From Isohypsibius dastychi (Eukaryota; Tardigrada; Eutardigrada; Parachela; Isohypsibiidae), in assembly GCA_034696485.1 (NCBI GenBank), contig JAQIWT010000419.1, positions 1 to 20,721 of the forward strand: a stretch of DNA of 20,721 bases, read 5' to 3'. The notes under the pieces are model-generated. The model did no database searches, was not told the origin of the DNA, and was given only the letters and a program-made list of their open reading frames with translations. Positions 1-10,605 of the stretch are shown piece after piece. Within the stretch, counting starts at the first letter, position 1; each line of letters starts with the position of its first letter. Position numbers and translations under genes: made by a program.

Positions 1-452
1 GTATGCTTTGACGATTCCATCAATCAACAATCAAATCAGTCAAAAACCACAACAATCGTATGTCAGCACGGCTTATTCATTCATCTAATATTTTACACCC
101 AGATTTCCCATCGCTAAATCCCCTGTTGCAAAGCATGCTTTGAAGGTGAGTTGAGTTGAATTTCGTTTTCGCCATTTCCTCAGGAATTGAATGATTCCAT
201 GGAAAGTTGTCAGTTTTCTTGGCCGTCCCAGTAATAAACTAACTTGAATGGGTAAAAATTGAGATTTTTTCTTTGATGAGACCAAAAAGTTGCACAGAGT
301 TTGCTGGATAAAGGTAAATTAATGGTGTTCCGGAGGAAGGCCATCTTTGTTTACATTTGGATTATTGCTCTCGTTTGCATCCTTTCTCTCTTCTCATTGC
401 TTCCTTCATGGCGTTTATCTTTGAAATCGATACTCCGTTTGTGGTTATATAG
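1..452. other. Non-coding sequence upstream of the first visible p52 exon
   Basis: I see no exon here that matches the missing N-terminus of TFIIH p52. The stretch is AT-rich, with short open frames on both strands lacking motifs or typical exon borders. Since the first p52 exon in the window begins mid-protein, this is probably part of a long first intron, with the first exon(s) off the left edge. Confidence 0.5.
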
Positions 453-566
453 GGTTATACCACCACCTAAATTTCGGACCCCTGATGATGGATTCGGATT
501 CAGAATATTTTTCTGATCCAGAAAACGTTCTTAATTGGGTGTCTTATCCACTTCCGGCGGAAGTCG
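453..566 (+). repeat. Left arm of the fold-back element
   Basis: Read in reverse complement, this arm aligns with 958-1072. The most similar blocks are the inner tip with its near-palindrome ACTTCCGGCGGAAGT, a TAAGACACC block, the 17-base TTTTCTGGATCAGAAAA block, CTGAATCCGAAT, ATCAGGGGTCC, and AAATTTAGGTGGTGGTA. Similarity fades outward of about 453. Confidence 0.8.
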
Positions 567-646
567 GGATTATTGGTGAAACAGCGGGGGTTTAAGTCCC
601 AAAACGAGTTTCGGGTTGACCGGGGGTTTCGGGGGTTGGGGGGCTC

Positions 647-693
647 GGGGGGCGAAGCCCCCCGTGTGGGGGCTGCGGGGGCGGAGCCCCCGC
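647..693. other. Two GC-rich hairpins in the fold-back element
   Basis: Positions 647-663 (GGGGGGCGAAGCCCCCC) and 675-693 (GCGGGGGCGGAGCCCCCGC) are each perfect short hairpins with 5-bp or tiny loops, in an otherwise AT-rich window. The G-rich run just upstream (about 620-652) holds several G4-G6 tracts and could form a quadruplex. Whether they act in transposition is unknown. Confidence 0.75.
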
Positions 694-701
694 ATGGGGT
701 C

Positions 702-935
702 TTAACTCGGATGTTAACTCAGATGTTAACTTGGGTCTTAACTCGGGTCCTAACTCGAGTCCTAACTCTGGTTTTAACTCGGGTCTTAACTCGGATGTTA
801 ACTCGGATGTTGATGTTAACTTGGATCTTAACTCGGATGTTAACTCGGGTCTTAACTCGGATGTTAACTCGGGTCTTAACTCGGATGTTAACTCGGATGT
901 TAACTCGGGTCTTAACTTAGGTCTCAGCTCGGCTG
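702..935 (+). repeat. Tandem 12-bp minisatellite, about 19 units
   Basis: The unit is TTAACTCGG followed by ATG or GTC. There are 19 full units, the last degenerate, and one half unit (TTGATG, 810-815). The two versions alternate irregularly, and units at 750 and 762 begin CTAACTC. Because 12 is a multiple of 3, the array stays open in several frames and yields fake low-complexity peptides. Confidence 0.95.
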
Positions 936-957
936 ATCGGACCCCCCTAACATAAGT

Positions 958-1072
958 GACTTCCGCCGGAAGTCCATAAGACACCAAAAGGATGATGTTT
1001 TCTGGATCAGAAAATCATGCTGAATCCGAATATGCTATCAGGGGTCCCAAATTTAGGTGGTGGTACCACCCC
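958..1072 (-). repeat. Right arm of the fold-back element
   Basis: This is the reverse-complement partner of 453-566. It ends about 44 bp before the splice acceptor of the first visible p52 exon (1116), so the element sits very close to, and perhaps overlaps, splicing signals of that intron. Confidence 0.8.
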
Positions 1073-1115
1073 AGATTGTCCATTATTTTGTTGTTCTTTT
1101 TTGTTGCGATTATAG

Positions 1116-3454
1116 GTTTTGGCAAAGTCAGTGGTTGCCTCTTGGATCACAAGTGCCGGAAAGAAGGAATTCGACGAAGCTGTTCGTATTCTGACCGAAC
1201 TGAAAATCTGGACGGAAGCTCCACTGAGTTCAGGAATAATGGGATGGAAACTGAACGAGGAATTCAGAGAAGGAATTCAAGCTGTGATTGTGGGAGGAAG
1301 GCCGTCTTGGAGTGGAGATGATGAAAGTGTGGAAGAAGATGGTGAAGTCATGTAAGGATTAACCTGTCCAGGATTTTTTTCTGGAATACAAGCAAAATGA
1401 TGTCTTTTCAGAGACGCGAAATATTTGGAAAAAGTTGCGAATGAGAGATGGGAGCTTGTCTTGTATTCTCTGGCTGGAATCGCAGCAAAAGATTATAAAC
1501 CCTCTGCTGATACGATTCAGGTTCTGACTAATGCTGGACTTATAAGAAGGTGAGAAGAGAGATCAAAATCGCTGGCTGATGTCCTGTTTTAGCCAAACAG
1601 ACAAACAAATGAATGGGAAAGCTTTCGGGGTAATTGCAAGAATATAGCTAAAACGTACGGGGAAATTTTTGGTCCATATTTACCAATACAATATTTTGGA
1701 AAAGTTTCGAAATGTTTGGAAAATGGAAATATGTTGTTGCTCTTAAATCCCGTTTTTCTTGAGAGAAATTTGAAGTTCGCTTTTAATTTTATGCAGTTGG
1801 ATTGCCGAGAAAATGTTTTCGGGAGTTATGATGTTGGCAAATATTTCATCCAAAATCTTGTTGGGTCAGATTTATATACGCATATTTGACAAATTTTACG
1901 GCATTGGATTAAAATTGTAAAGATTTCAAACGGAATTTTTTTGCAAATAACACCTCGCGCATTTGATTCTCAATTTTCCCGGAAATTTCGAGCCTTTCAA
2001 AAGAACTTTTTCTAAAATGTTGTTGTCAGTGTGTTATTTCCTCAAAGATGTTATGCTCTTTAGCTCTGAGAATGTTTTTAATTTTTGTAGCGGACATTCG
2101 AGGGGAGATGGGATCACCCAGGAGGGCTTCCGGTTTCTCTTGATGGACACACCATCCCAAGTATGGCATTTTATCTTGGCATACCTCAACACAGTTTCAA
2201 AATGGGGAATTAATCTCATCGACTGTCTTTCATTCATCTTCCAACTCAGCTTCTCCCAAGTTGGCAAGGTAATTCATCACCTTCCACAAAACTCTTACAC
2301 ACTTCATTTTGTGAATATTTCAGGAATATTCCTCATCAAATTTATCCCAGCATCAACTGAAAATATTATCTCATTTCCGGGACTACGGTTTGATTTTCAT
2401 GAAGAGCCGGAGCAAGAACGTATATTATCCAACCAGTCTGGTCGTAAATCTCAGCGGTGGACCGAGTCGGAAAATGGGAGCTCTGAGCGAAGGATACATC
2501 ATTGTTGAAACGAATTATCGCCTTTACGCATATAGCGACTCGCCGCTCAAAGTCGCTCTTGTCGGCTATTTCTGCGAAATGCTTTATCGGTACGTACAAA
2601 ATATTGAATTTATAGTTTATCCATTCTTGCAAAAAAAAATCTGCTTGAACGGTTTGAATTGGATTGAATTGAATTGCTCTAAAACCTGTTCTCCGAAAAT
2701 GTTATATTTTTCCAGCTTGATATTGGAGTTCTTTTTATTCCAACCAGCTAATACGCATTAGAATTATTTTCATACAGTCGCTTATTTTAAACTTCAAAAG
2801 TTGTCGATTTTCGATTCTTTATGAATTTCATCCCATTATTTTTCATGAAAGTTTGAACCAGCAAGAAAAACGAAAATGGGTTTTTTCAAAAGTACTGAGA
2901 ATTTTCTGGAAAATGAGTTCTCGTAATTCGTCGAAATCGAAATAATCCAGATCGGTTTCAGAAAGCTTTTTTTAATCAGGAAAGTAAATTTCTTTTGATT
3001 AGAAATCATTCAAAAAGTATAAACACCCATTTTAAAAATTTATCAAAGCGAAGGTTACTCACCTTGGTTTAACTTTAGGTTTCCGAACTTGGCCTTGGGA
3101 ATGATAACGCGCGAGAGCATCCGAAACGCATTGAGCAAAGGGATCTCAGCTGATGAAATCATCAAGTTCCTTCGAATGCATGCTCACCCCCAAATGCTGG
3201 AAAGTAATCCTGTTCTACCAAGTACGCTGACCGACCAGATCAAGCTTTGGGAGATGGAAAAGGAGCGATTCGAGTATAAAGAAGGAGTGCTATATAACAG
3301 CTTCGGAAGCCAAAAAGACTTTGATGTATTATTTAATTACGCCAACGATTTGGGAGTGGTTGTTTGGAGCAATCACGATAAGAGAATGGTTATCGTTTCT
3401 CCGGCTGGACATGAACCAGTGCGGGCGTTTTGGAAGAGACAGAAAAAAGAATGA
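1116..3454 (+). CDS. gtf-2H4: TFIIH subunit p52 (GTF2H4/Tfb2), first exon(s) missing
   Basis: This is the p52/Tfb2 subunit of TFIIH, which anchors and stimulates the XPB helicase in transcription initiation and nucleotide excision repair, in the nucleus. Exons: 1116-1351, 1412-1549, 2091-2268, 2324-2589, 3079-3454; all junctions are GT-AG and keep frame, giving 397 residues. Motifs shared with animal p52 appear in order: KYLEKVANERWELVLY, EGFRFLLMDTPSQVWHF, LSFIFQLSFSQVGK, VVETNYRLYAYSDS, MLYRFPNLALGMITRESI, FLRMHAHPQML, LPSTLTDQIKLWE and the C-terminal FWKRQK. The first visible exon starts in frame at about human residue 79, so some 65-80 N-terminal residues lie upstream, probably off the window. 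Introns are 60, 541, 55 and 489 nt; the two longer ones show nothing notable. No disrupting change was seen. Confidence 0.95.
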
Positions 3455-4090
3455 TTTTCGCAGTTGTATATAAAATTCAAAAAATTCTTGTAAAAAATGA
3501 TATCAGCATCAAAAAATAATATTATTTCGTGCCAGGTTTCCAGTTTTATCACTGACGGGATAGTGCTCCATAGAATTCCTTTTTTTGTCGTCGGTGAACA
3601 GGAAGTCCTTAGCTCTCCCCTGAGAATCCATTCACCTGAGAAATATTTCCCGCTCTGTAGAATAAACCATAATGGTGAATAAAGCAGTCATTGTTTAGTA
3701 TTGCGACACGGGAACCAATCCGAAAAAGGAGGAGCCATCTCCCAACCGGAAGCCGGTCGCAAAAGCAGCTCCATATGATCGCCTATCATATTCGCCATTA
3801 ATTCAGTTTTGCACTTGTATCCAAATAAATCACCTGGACAGAATCAAATCAAAGCTGTTTTTTAGCTCTTTTCCGACGTCATTTTGTAATTCTCGAAAGG
3901 TCATCCGGTTTTTTTGTTGTGCTTGATGAGGAGCAGAAATTTATCGTTAGTCTTTTATGCGTGTAATTAGAGGTTTATCTATTTGTTTTCGCACGTCGAA
4001 GGCGCGAGTCCTGCCGCGCGCAGAGCCATCCTGCACTTCCGGTTGGAGCCCATCAAATAAACCCGCAGCGGTGATTGAGATTTTATTATT
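3455..4090. other. Intergenic region between p52 and globin genes
   Basis: It holds the p52 3' UTR and presumably the globin promoter. Possible AATAAA polyadenylation signals lie at 3661-3666 and 3678-3683, about 210 bp after the p52 stop. An open frame of 61 codons (3497-3682) has no motif or exon border. Nothing else stands out. Confidence 0.6.
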
Positions 4091-4099
4091 TTATCGCAG
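4085..4099 (+). promoter_or_regulatory. Likely spliced-leader or 5'-UTR splice acceptor of the globin gene
   Basis: A T-rich tract ends in CGCAG at 4099, 17 nt before the globin ATG at 4117. This spacing is usual for spliced-leader addition in nematodes. An ordinary 5'-UTR intron is the alternative; transcript data would decide. Confidence 0.5.
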
Positions 4100-4116
4100 T
4101 GTTTTCTTCGCGGAAA

Positions 4117-6260
4117 ATGGGACACAAAATGGCCAAGTTGCATTATCCAGATTCCATGACGGCAGTTGGGACTAGAACAAGCCGGATGAGCAGCCGGATT
4201 AGCGTGAATTTAAAGCGAAGTATGACCTGTGATGGATTCCGAATGTACGGAAGAAAATATTCGTCGACGAGTTCGATTCCGGATTTTAGTGAGGAATGTC
4301 CGAAGAAACCGTCGATTGTGGAAATTGTGGACAGCTGTGGACTTACGGAAAGACAGAAATCGCTGATCAGAGCGACGTTCGGCATGTTGAGAGCTGTCGT
4401 GGAAGAAACCGGTGTTATATTCTTCATGAGGTAAATATAGAAATAAAATTCATGAATTTTATATGAATTTTATGAATGAATTTTATTTGAATTGAATTGA
4501 ATTATTTATTTGAATGAATTTTATGAATTTTATATGAATTTTATATCACCAAAAACATGAATAATATTATTAAAAATTAATTTATTATACTTACTTGTAT
4601 AAAAATAATTATAATTATTTCAAGTAATAATTAGGAATAAAAAAATGAACAAACAATATCATAAATAATATTCCCGCATATGATTTATAAAAAACAATCA
4701 AATGCAGAGGAAACAAACGGGATAAATTTGAGAAATCGAGTTCTTTTGAAATTCCTCGAATTTCCGTTTCGTTTTTTTCTTGTGGTAGTTTTCAGTTTTA
4801 GCGGAACATTATCAGTTTTGTACGCATAACGCCAACCAATTTAATATAAAAAAAATAATCGCATTGAAAGTCACCCTGCCAAAAAAAATCTACAAGAAAA
4901 AAAATGCAACTGCAAATTCTCATCTATTCAGCACCTGAGCGGAAGTGTTGGAAACGGAAGTTACCGTTTGTGACATCACCTCCGACGTTATTTCGTCTTT
5001 TTTGTCCCGATTTCGTGTCGAATGAGATTTTCAACTTTCAGGCTTTTTGAAAAGCACCCGGAAGTGCAGGATGTATTTCTACCATTTCGTGGGATAAGCC
5101 GGGAAGACCTACGCGCAAACAAGGAATTGCGTGCGCATGGAATGCGTGTTATGGGATTTCTGGAGAAATGCGTAGCACGACTGGATCATCCCGAGAAAAT
5201 ATCCACAATCTGTCTCGAGCTCGGCCTAAGCCATCGCAGATATGGCGTCCCGGTTACTTTCCTTGAGGTAACAGCAACATCAACAAATACCGAAAATAAA
5301 ACGACATTTTGTTTATAACTTAATCCAGATTATTTTTCTGATCCTGACAACGATTTTGTTCCCCGAAAAATCATAAACAATCTGCATCAAAGAAATTATC
5401 AAAATATTCATGTAAATGGCTCTGAAGAATTCAAGGTTGTCTGAATTGTCCGAAAACAAAACTAAGTGAGACCCTATAAACGTTTTCAAACTGATGCTTC
5501 ACGCAAAAAATTATTTTTCAAAAAAACATAGAATAAAACAAACACAAAAATTGCAGAATGAAAATGTAAGAAATGAAAACTGCAGAATTATCACAACGTG
5601 TAAGATTTATTCCTAAAAAAGTCTAAAAATGTTCGAGACGAATTCCCCCGAAAAGTAGAACAAAAATATCTTCAAAGCGGCAAAGACCGAAGATTCAATA
5701 ATATTTTCACAGTGACAAGCGTTCCCATGAGAATGAACACAAGACATTTTCTCACAAATTATTGTCAAAGAGAATAAAAAGAAATTACTGTGATTTTTAA
5801 ATCGACAGTGTTCGCACAGACCAAAATCTCCAAAATTATTCCATGGTTCCGAACTGATTTATAAATACTTTGAATGCATTAAATTCATCTTAAATATTAT
5901 ATAAACGAATGAAATAATCTTATTTAATAAGAAATCAGTGTTTCCGAAATAAAATCTTAAAACCATCAGAAGGCAATCCGAAACACAAAAAGTCTTCAAG
6001 CAAAAACGAAAATCAGTACATATTTCAACCAAACAATATAAATAAACCAACTAATCCGAACTTCAAACATGACATATTCCAAATATTTTCAGTTGGTCCC
6101 CCCACAATTCATATTCGCAGTCCAGCCAGTCCTGGGCGAATATTGGACGCCGGAAGTCGAAGCCGCCTGGAAAACCCTATTCGGTCTAGCGACGGAACTC
6201 ATGAAACAAACTATGGAACTCGACGGACTGAAAATCGTTTCCCGGAAGTCGAGCATTTAA
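4117..6260 (+). CDS. Heme globin with N-terminal extension, three exons
   Basis: Exons 4117-4430, 5042-5267 and 6093-6260 join in frame to a 235-residue protein. The globin fold begins near residue 75 (LTERQKSLIRATF). The heme-pocket residues are present: CD1 Phe120 (FLPFRG), distal His137 (LRAHGMRVM) and proximal His169 (LGLSHRRYGV). The last helix runs through WTPEVEAAWKTLFGLATELM. So it should bind heme; the ligand and role (oxygen handling, redox or signalling) cannot be read from sequence. About 70 residues, rich in Ser and Arg, precede the fold; nematode globins often carry such tails. Met-Gly at the start could be myristoylated, but Ala at position 6 makes that weak. An upstream in-frame ATG (4075) lies before the acceptor and is not preferred. 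I cannot name which glb family member this is. Introns of 611 and 825 nt are AT-rich. Confidence 0.92.
4440..4560. repeat. AT-rich simple repeat in globin intron 1
   Basis: Variants of TGAATTTTAT and TTGAATTGAAT recur many times. The block ATGAATTTTATATGAATTTT occurs near both ends of the stretch. It looks like a decayed short tandem repeat and is not coding. Confidence 0.7.
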
Positions 6261-6327
6261 TATCCTTAATCCCCCAGCTTTCCAAACCCAACTTAAAATA
6301 ACTTAATATCCTCATAACAAATTTCAC

Positions 6328-6333
6328 AATAAA
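6328..6333 (+). terminator. Polyadenylation signal of the globin gene
   Basis: AATAAA lies 68 nt after the globin stop codon and 37 nt before the mboa-7 stop codon on the other strand. Cleavage some 10-20 nt later would fall very near the mboa-7 coding end. Confidence 0.6.
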
Positions 6334-6369
6334 CTCAAACGAACAAAAACGAATCGAAATACCGGCATT

Positions 6370-9300
6370 TCATTCCGCATGACTTTTCAATCCATGTCCA
6401 TTCGCAATGAGGTTCACTCCATCCGCCGGAGTTTTTTCCAACCGAGATCCATTCTCCTGAGTTCGTTGAGTTTTTTGGCGATACATTTTCCGGTAAACCG
6501 TTCCTCCAATCAGGAAGAGAACTGCGACAATATGTCCGATAAAATGAATGCTGCTCCAATAGCGCCACGTTCTCGCTCCACTCAAACAGATGAATCCGAT
6601 GGACATGTATTCGAAAGCTCTCACTCTGAAGAACCAATTGGCGAAAACCATCCAGAATGATGGAGTCTTCCCGAAAACGGCACTTTCTGACATCAACATC
6701 AAAGGCACCGTCAAAAGGCTCAGATAATAACCTGAAAAAGAAATCATTCGACTTGAATTCATAATCATTTGACAAATATGGCAACCTGAGCCTTTTCGGT
6801 AATTTTTTACCCCAAATGAAAATTATTGTATAAATACAAAATAACAACGAAATGTTAAGCGAACTAATAGAATAATTTCAAGAACGACAAAGGAATTATC
6901 AACGATCACAAACAAAATAACGAGCAATTCTGTGAATTTACAAACAGTTAGCAGCAATATACATTATAGTATTTATACTACTACCGTACACTGTTTTGTT
7001 ACAATTATCAGAGAAAAATATTGCTTTTCGCCGATTAAGGAAATCAAACAACAAACGATCACCGAATGAAGACGCATTTCTGGCAAAAGAATACCACGGT
7101 AAAAAAACATCAAAATATTCTGAATTCCCCAGTCGACTCTTCAAATCAACTCAGGACCAACATGAGTCCCGGTGTTCTTCATAAAGATCGTAATTTTCTA
7201 AAACTGCATTACACCGAAAATAATCGTGAATTTTGTCTGTTCAAATTATTGATCATTTTCTCAAATGTCAGCTCGTTATCAGCTCGATACTGAAAAAAAT
7301 TCAGCGACCTTGAAACAGAAAAAACCAGATTTATTACCTCCATGAAGACCATGCCAGTAAGCGGAAGTCAGCATGACGAGGAATGTGCGGATGGATTTGA
7401 CCGGGACTCGCCGATAAACATGCCAAGCCAACCAATACTGAACAGTCATATTCCAAGCCTTCAACGCTCCACGAACAGTTGGGACGAATTCCACTTCAAA
7501 TTCATTGATATTATAAATGGTCTCATAGCTAAATTCCGTATTGGCGTCAATAACAGCAGGCATCCTGGAAAAACACACAAAATTTACGAGCACCGAAAAT
7601 TTAAAATTTCTACAACAAAATCGTTCTAATAACCAGAAAATTGATAAAATTATAAAACAGTATTTATCAAAATAAATTTTTCGATGAACTAAATATATTA
7701 GAAAATTCCAGAAATGTCACTATGAATTTCAAACGAAATTTTCAAATTTTCATGGGGATTTTTACTTTTCCGGTTCAGAAGGTCCGTGGCCGGGTTTTGG
7801 GTTGGTAACGGTCGGATACAGTCCAAGTCCCGCAGTAATACATGCAGCTTCCGAAAGCAACCATCCGATGTAGAACTTGATGCGGAAGAAGACAAAAACC
7901 ACCATCAGGTACAAGACCCGGTATGCAAACGACGTGTCTTCATAGAAAGCGTCATCCCACAACATCTAAAATATAAAAACAAAATCAAACGCGAATATAA
8001 AATTTACACTGTTATCCATAATATTTCAAGAGCTCCCAGAGAACATATATTTCAAGAAGCACAACGATTATCAAAATAAATATGGAATGCCATTTTTCCA
8101 CAAATTCACAACTCTTGAGAAAAATTTACAAAAAACATCTCAGATATTTCAAAACGAAAAAATCTGAAATTTAAGATTTCAGGGGTCATATCGCAAATTG
8201 TCAAGAAATTCATTAAAATTAATTAAATCCAAATCAAATCCAGTGAGATTAGAATAAATCTACCACGTGAGACCTTTGATCATAATAAGGTTAAAATAAA
8301 AAATGGTAACTCATCTTCGAAAATACTAAAAAATAATGTCAATTCCGTTTTAAATTTTTTCTTTTTTTTCCGAAATCAGTCGAAATTTTCGATTTTCTTT
8401 CCCGCTCAACTTACCGCATAGCTGAAAGTGCTCGAAAGGACGAGATAAGAAATCACATAAATCGGCAGCATGCGAAGTCGTTCGTACGCCAATTTGACTC
8501 GCGGCATATAATCCAAAGTAGTCGACTGAATCATATCATCATATGTCTTGTATTTATAATACGGCCCTGTTGAAAAACACCGATAAGCACCACGGAAAAT
8601 AAAAACAAATTCTCCACAAACAAACCTGTCATCAGACCGATAAAACTCAAACTATAATGGACAATATCCAAGAAACTCGGGTCGACATTCCCAAAGCTGT
8701 TCATCGGGGAGAAGTTGGCGGAAGATGTCGGAAAAGGAGCCAGTCCTCGTTTCCGGCAATTTGTATCGCTGACCTCGAACGCAACACCAACAATCTGATG
8801 AGAAGAAAAATTTAGTTGGTGTCTCAAGATTAAATCAGATTAGAATAAAAAAAACGTACTTTCAAAGTGAGAATCAGCTGAACCGCATTGACGAACTCGG
8901 TTGTCGCCGGAAGTCCAACCAACGTGGAACATCGGAACAGTGCCAAATAAGCGAACGAAAAAACAAAACAGATCTTGTGACAATCCCTGAAAAAAATCAA
9001 ATTAGAACAAGAGTCAATTTAAAAAACATCAATTTTTTGAGCAGAAAAAATAGTTATCAAATCATCCAAGAAACAATGAAGTAAATTCAGTTCGTCCTTG
9101 TTACTTCATTTTTAATGACCAGCATATTCTAGAGCAAAAACCAATCGATAAATCCAATAGAAATAACGAGTCGAAAAATGAAATATTCCGCGACAAAATA
9201 ACTGGATCAACTCACCTCGGAAAATTTCTGATGATGATGGCGTTCACCAAAATCGTCACCAACGGATGCAACACGTTTTTTCCACACATTCCAAATGTGA

Positions 9301-9427
9301 GGAATATCGAGATAATCGAACAGAACCACTGTCGAGATGCCCCCGGCGGAAGTCGCCCCACCAGCCATCCCAACGGCACAGAAGCGATCAGGATTGCGAA
9401 ATACAGCCATTCTTCTTTCGAAACCAT
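6370..9427 (-). CDS. mboa-7: Lysophosphatidylinositol acyltransferase, MBOAT7/LPIAT1 ortholog
   Basis: This membrane-bound O-acyltransferase transfers polyunsaturated acyl groups to lysophosphatidylinositol in the ER (Lands cycle). Exons in gene order: 9427-9216, 8986-8860, 8794-8626, 8566-8415, 7965-7766, 7564-7338, 6731-6370. All junctions are GT-AG and in frame, giving 482 residues, against about 472 in human. The start MVSKEEWLYFAIL matches the family N-terminus. Further MBOAT7 blocks are SFIGLMTGPYYKYKTY, FRIKFYIGWLLSEAACITAG, WNMTVQYWLA and SAYWHGLHGGYYLS, then RAFEYMSIGFICLS and a basic tail. The catalytic pair is Asn325 and His358, close to Asn321 and His356 in human. Many hydrophobic segments fit a multipass protein. 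Introns are 229, 65, 59, 449, 201 and 606 nt. No defect was seen. Confidence 0.95.
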
Positions 9428-9472
9428 CCTTCGTTGCCCAAAATGTTCCGCTTCACTCCAGAAAAGCTGAAC

Positions 9473-9485
9473 CTGTAACGAAAAA
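9473..9485 (-). promoter_or_regulatory. Likely spliced-leader acceptor of mboa-7
   Basis: On the minus strand a pyrimidine-rich tract (TTTTTCGTTACAG) ends at 9473, 45 nt before the mboa-7 ATG. It is a good nematode acceptor; a 5'-UTR intron is the alternative. Confidence 0.5.
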
Positions 9486-9489
9486 CAAA

Positions 9490-10280
9490 CGGTGATGCAA
9501 CCACAAAGCAAATAAGTCGTCAGGTCGCTTTTGCGAGACTCTATATGCAAATCAGTGAATATTCATGGAATCTATTCATAACACACGCAATATGCGACAG
9601 AACTTACGTTCTACTATCTGGTATCCCAAAACAACAACGATCTCAGAGATCCAAAATGTCGAAGAGAATTTTCGACTTCCGTTTTTTTGTGGCCCAACCA
9701 GGGACCTACAAGAAAAAACACAGTTGAAAATTTCGCAGGTAAAAAATGGAAATTCCGCAGTCGTGGTTATGATTTTCCCCAATTTGGATAAGAAGAACAA
9801 TAAAACAATGCATTGTATCTCACATCAGAAGGAGCGCGAGATATTCTTACCACAGCTTCCCAGACACAGAACCAGCTCTTGTGGGCGATCAGTTGCTCTT
9901 CAGATACAGAATAACAAACAGGGATGCACTTCAGGGATAAGTAATCCGCGAAACCTGACGGGATAACAAGTTTGAAATATGCTCCAGATGAACTTTTCTT
10001 TTGTAGACTGACGAACACACGTCACGGCAACTTAATTTTCCAGTCATCACGGGGGTCTGGAATATCGTACGACATTTCAGTGTCGGCGGATGGCATGACA
10101 AAGGGGGCCACTCAGCGTCTTCCACTGCACGTGGGTTAAACAAGGGGGACTTGTATTCGGTTTTCGGGTAACGGTAGGGGTCTGACAAAACGATTGATAA
10201 TTCTGGCTTCTTGCCAACTGGCTTCGTCACAGCCGAAAACACTCGCTTCCGGCAGGATCAATACGTGATTTTGAAATGAT
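9490..10280. other. Intergenic stretch between mboa-7 and NOP16, no recognised gene
   Basis: Apart from the minus-strand ORF listed separately, I see no recognisable protein. Short open frames on both strands do not match families I know. It is 1.1 kb from the NOP16 stop to the mboa-7 start on the same strand, so a close-spaced operon is unlikely. Confidence 0.5.
9795..10242 (-). other. Possible coding segments of an unknown minus-strand gene
   Basis: Two adjacent minus-strand frames have protein-like content. The first (10242-9931) includes LSDPYRYPKTEYKSPLFNP and DAEWPPLSCHPPT. The second (about 10018-9844) includes IPSGFADYLSLKC and IAHKSWFCVWEAV, followed directly by a GTAAGA donor. They lie in different frames, and I found no good intron joining them. 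It may be a small gene, a decayed copy or chance. No function is suggested. Confidence 0.25.
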
Positions 10281-10289
10281 AGGTCATGC

Positions 10290-10295
10290 TTTATT
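10290..10295 (-). terminator. Possible polyadenylation signal for NOP16
   Basis: TTTATT on the plus strand reads AATAAA on the minus strand, about 310 nt after the NOP16 stop. It would make a fairly long 3' UTR covering the otherwise unassigned open frame at 10284-10520. Confidence 0.35.
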
Positions 10296-10605
10296 TCTGT
10301 TCGTCTTCTGCAAATTTTTCATCCAGAGGAAGAGCCCAGACGGTTTTCGAAACTTGAAAAAACGATAGGCATCAAAAGTTTTTGTTTCCGGTTGAATGTT
10401 TATTATGATTCTGAGTTGAGGCCGCAGAATCTGCCTGAATAAATCGATGTCTGATGAGCTGGATTCAAAAGCAGCGTTCAAAGAGCCAGAAAGGAAAAGC
10501 GTTACAATATCGCAAAGCAACGAGTTTTATCATTTATGTTCGTGGAAATACACGTAAACGAAACAACTCCGCATGTTACACGAGTTAATTTCGCTGAGAA
10601 TCTGT

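Larger units (their letters stand above)
453..1072. mobile_element. Fold-back (long inverted repeat) element, non-autonomous
   Basis: Two arms of about 114 bp (453-566 and 958-1072) are imperfect reverse complements of each other, roughly 80% by eye. They include a perfectly matched 16-base inner tip (GACTTCCGCCGGAAGT) and a matched 17-base block around TTTTCTGGATCAGAAAA. Between them lie two GC-rich hairpins and an array of 12-bp units. No transposase is encoded, and no clear target-site duplication was found. The form suits a MITE or fold-back transposon, here inside or upstream of the p52 gene. The family is not recognised. Long open frames cross the element on both strands only because the internal array has a period divisible by three. 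Confidence 0.75.

Noticed and set aside
301-516. A 71-codon plus-strand frame with a hydrophobic stretch
   Set aside because: It runs into the left arm of the fold-back element, begins with a non-ATG start, and has no match to the missing p52 N-terminus.
573-987. Long open frames on both strands (up to 131 codons) with Leu-Thr or Ser-Glu-Leu repeats
   Set aside because: They are produced by the 12-bp tandem array, whose period is divisible by three; no start context, splice logic or homology supports a protein.
3497-3682. A 61-codon frame after the p52 gene
   Set aside because: It lies in the likely p52 3' UTR, has no motif, and ends at a probable polyadenylation signal.
6379-8079. Several plus-strand frames of 90-100 codons
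   Set aside because: They lie opposite the confirmed mboa-7 exons and are shadows of that coding sequence.
10284-10520. A 78-codon minus-strand frame downstream of NOP16
   Set aside because: It falls between the NOP16 stop and its likely polyadenylation signal, has no motif and no clear splice borders; a 3' UTR is the simpler reading.
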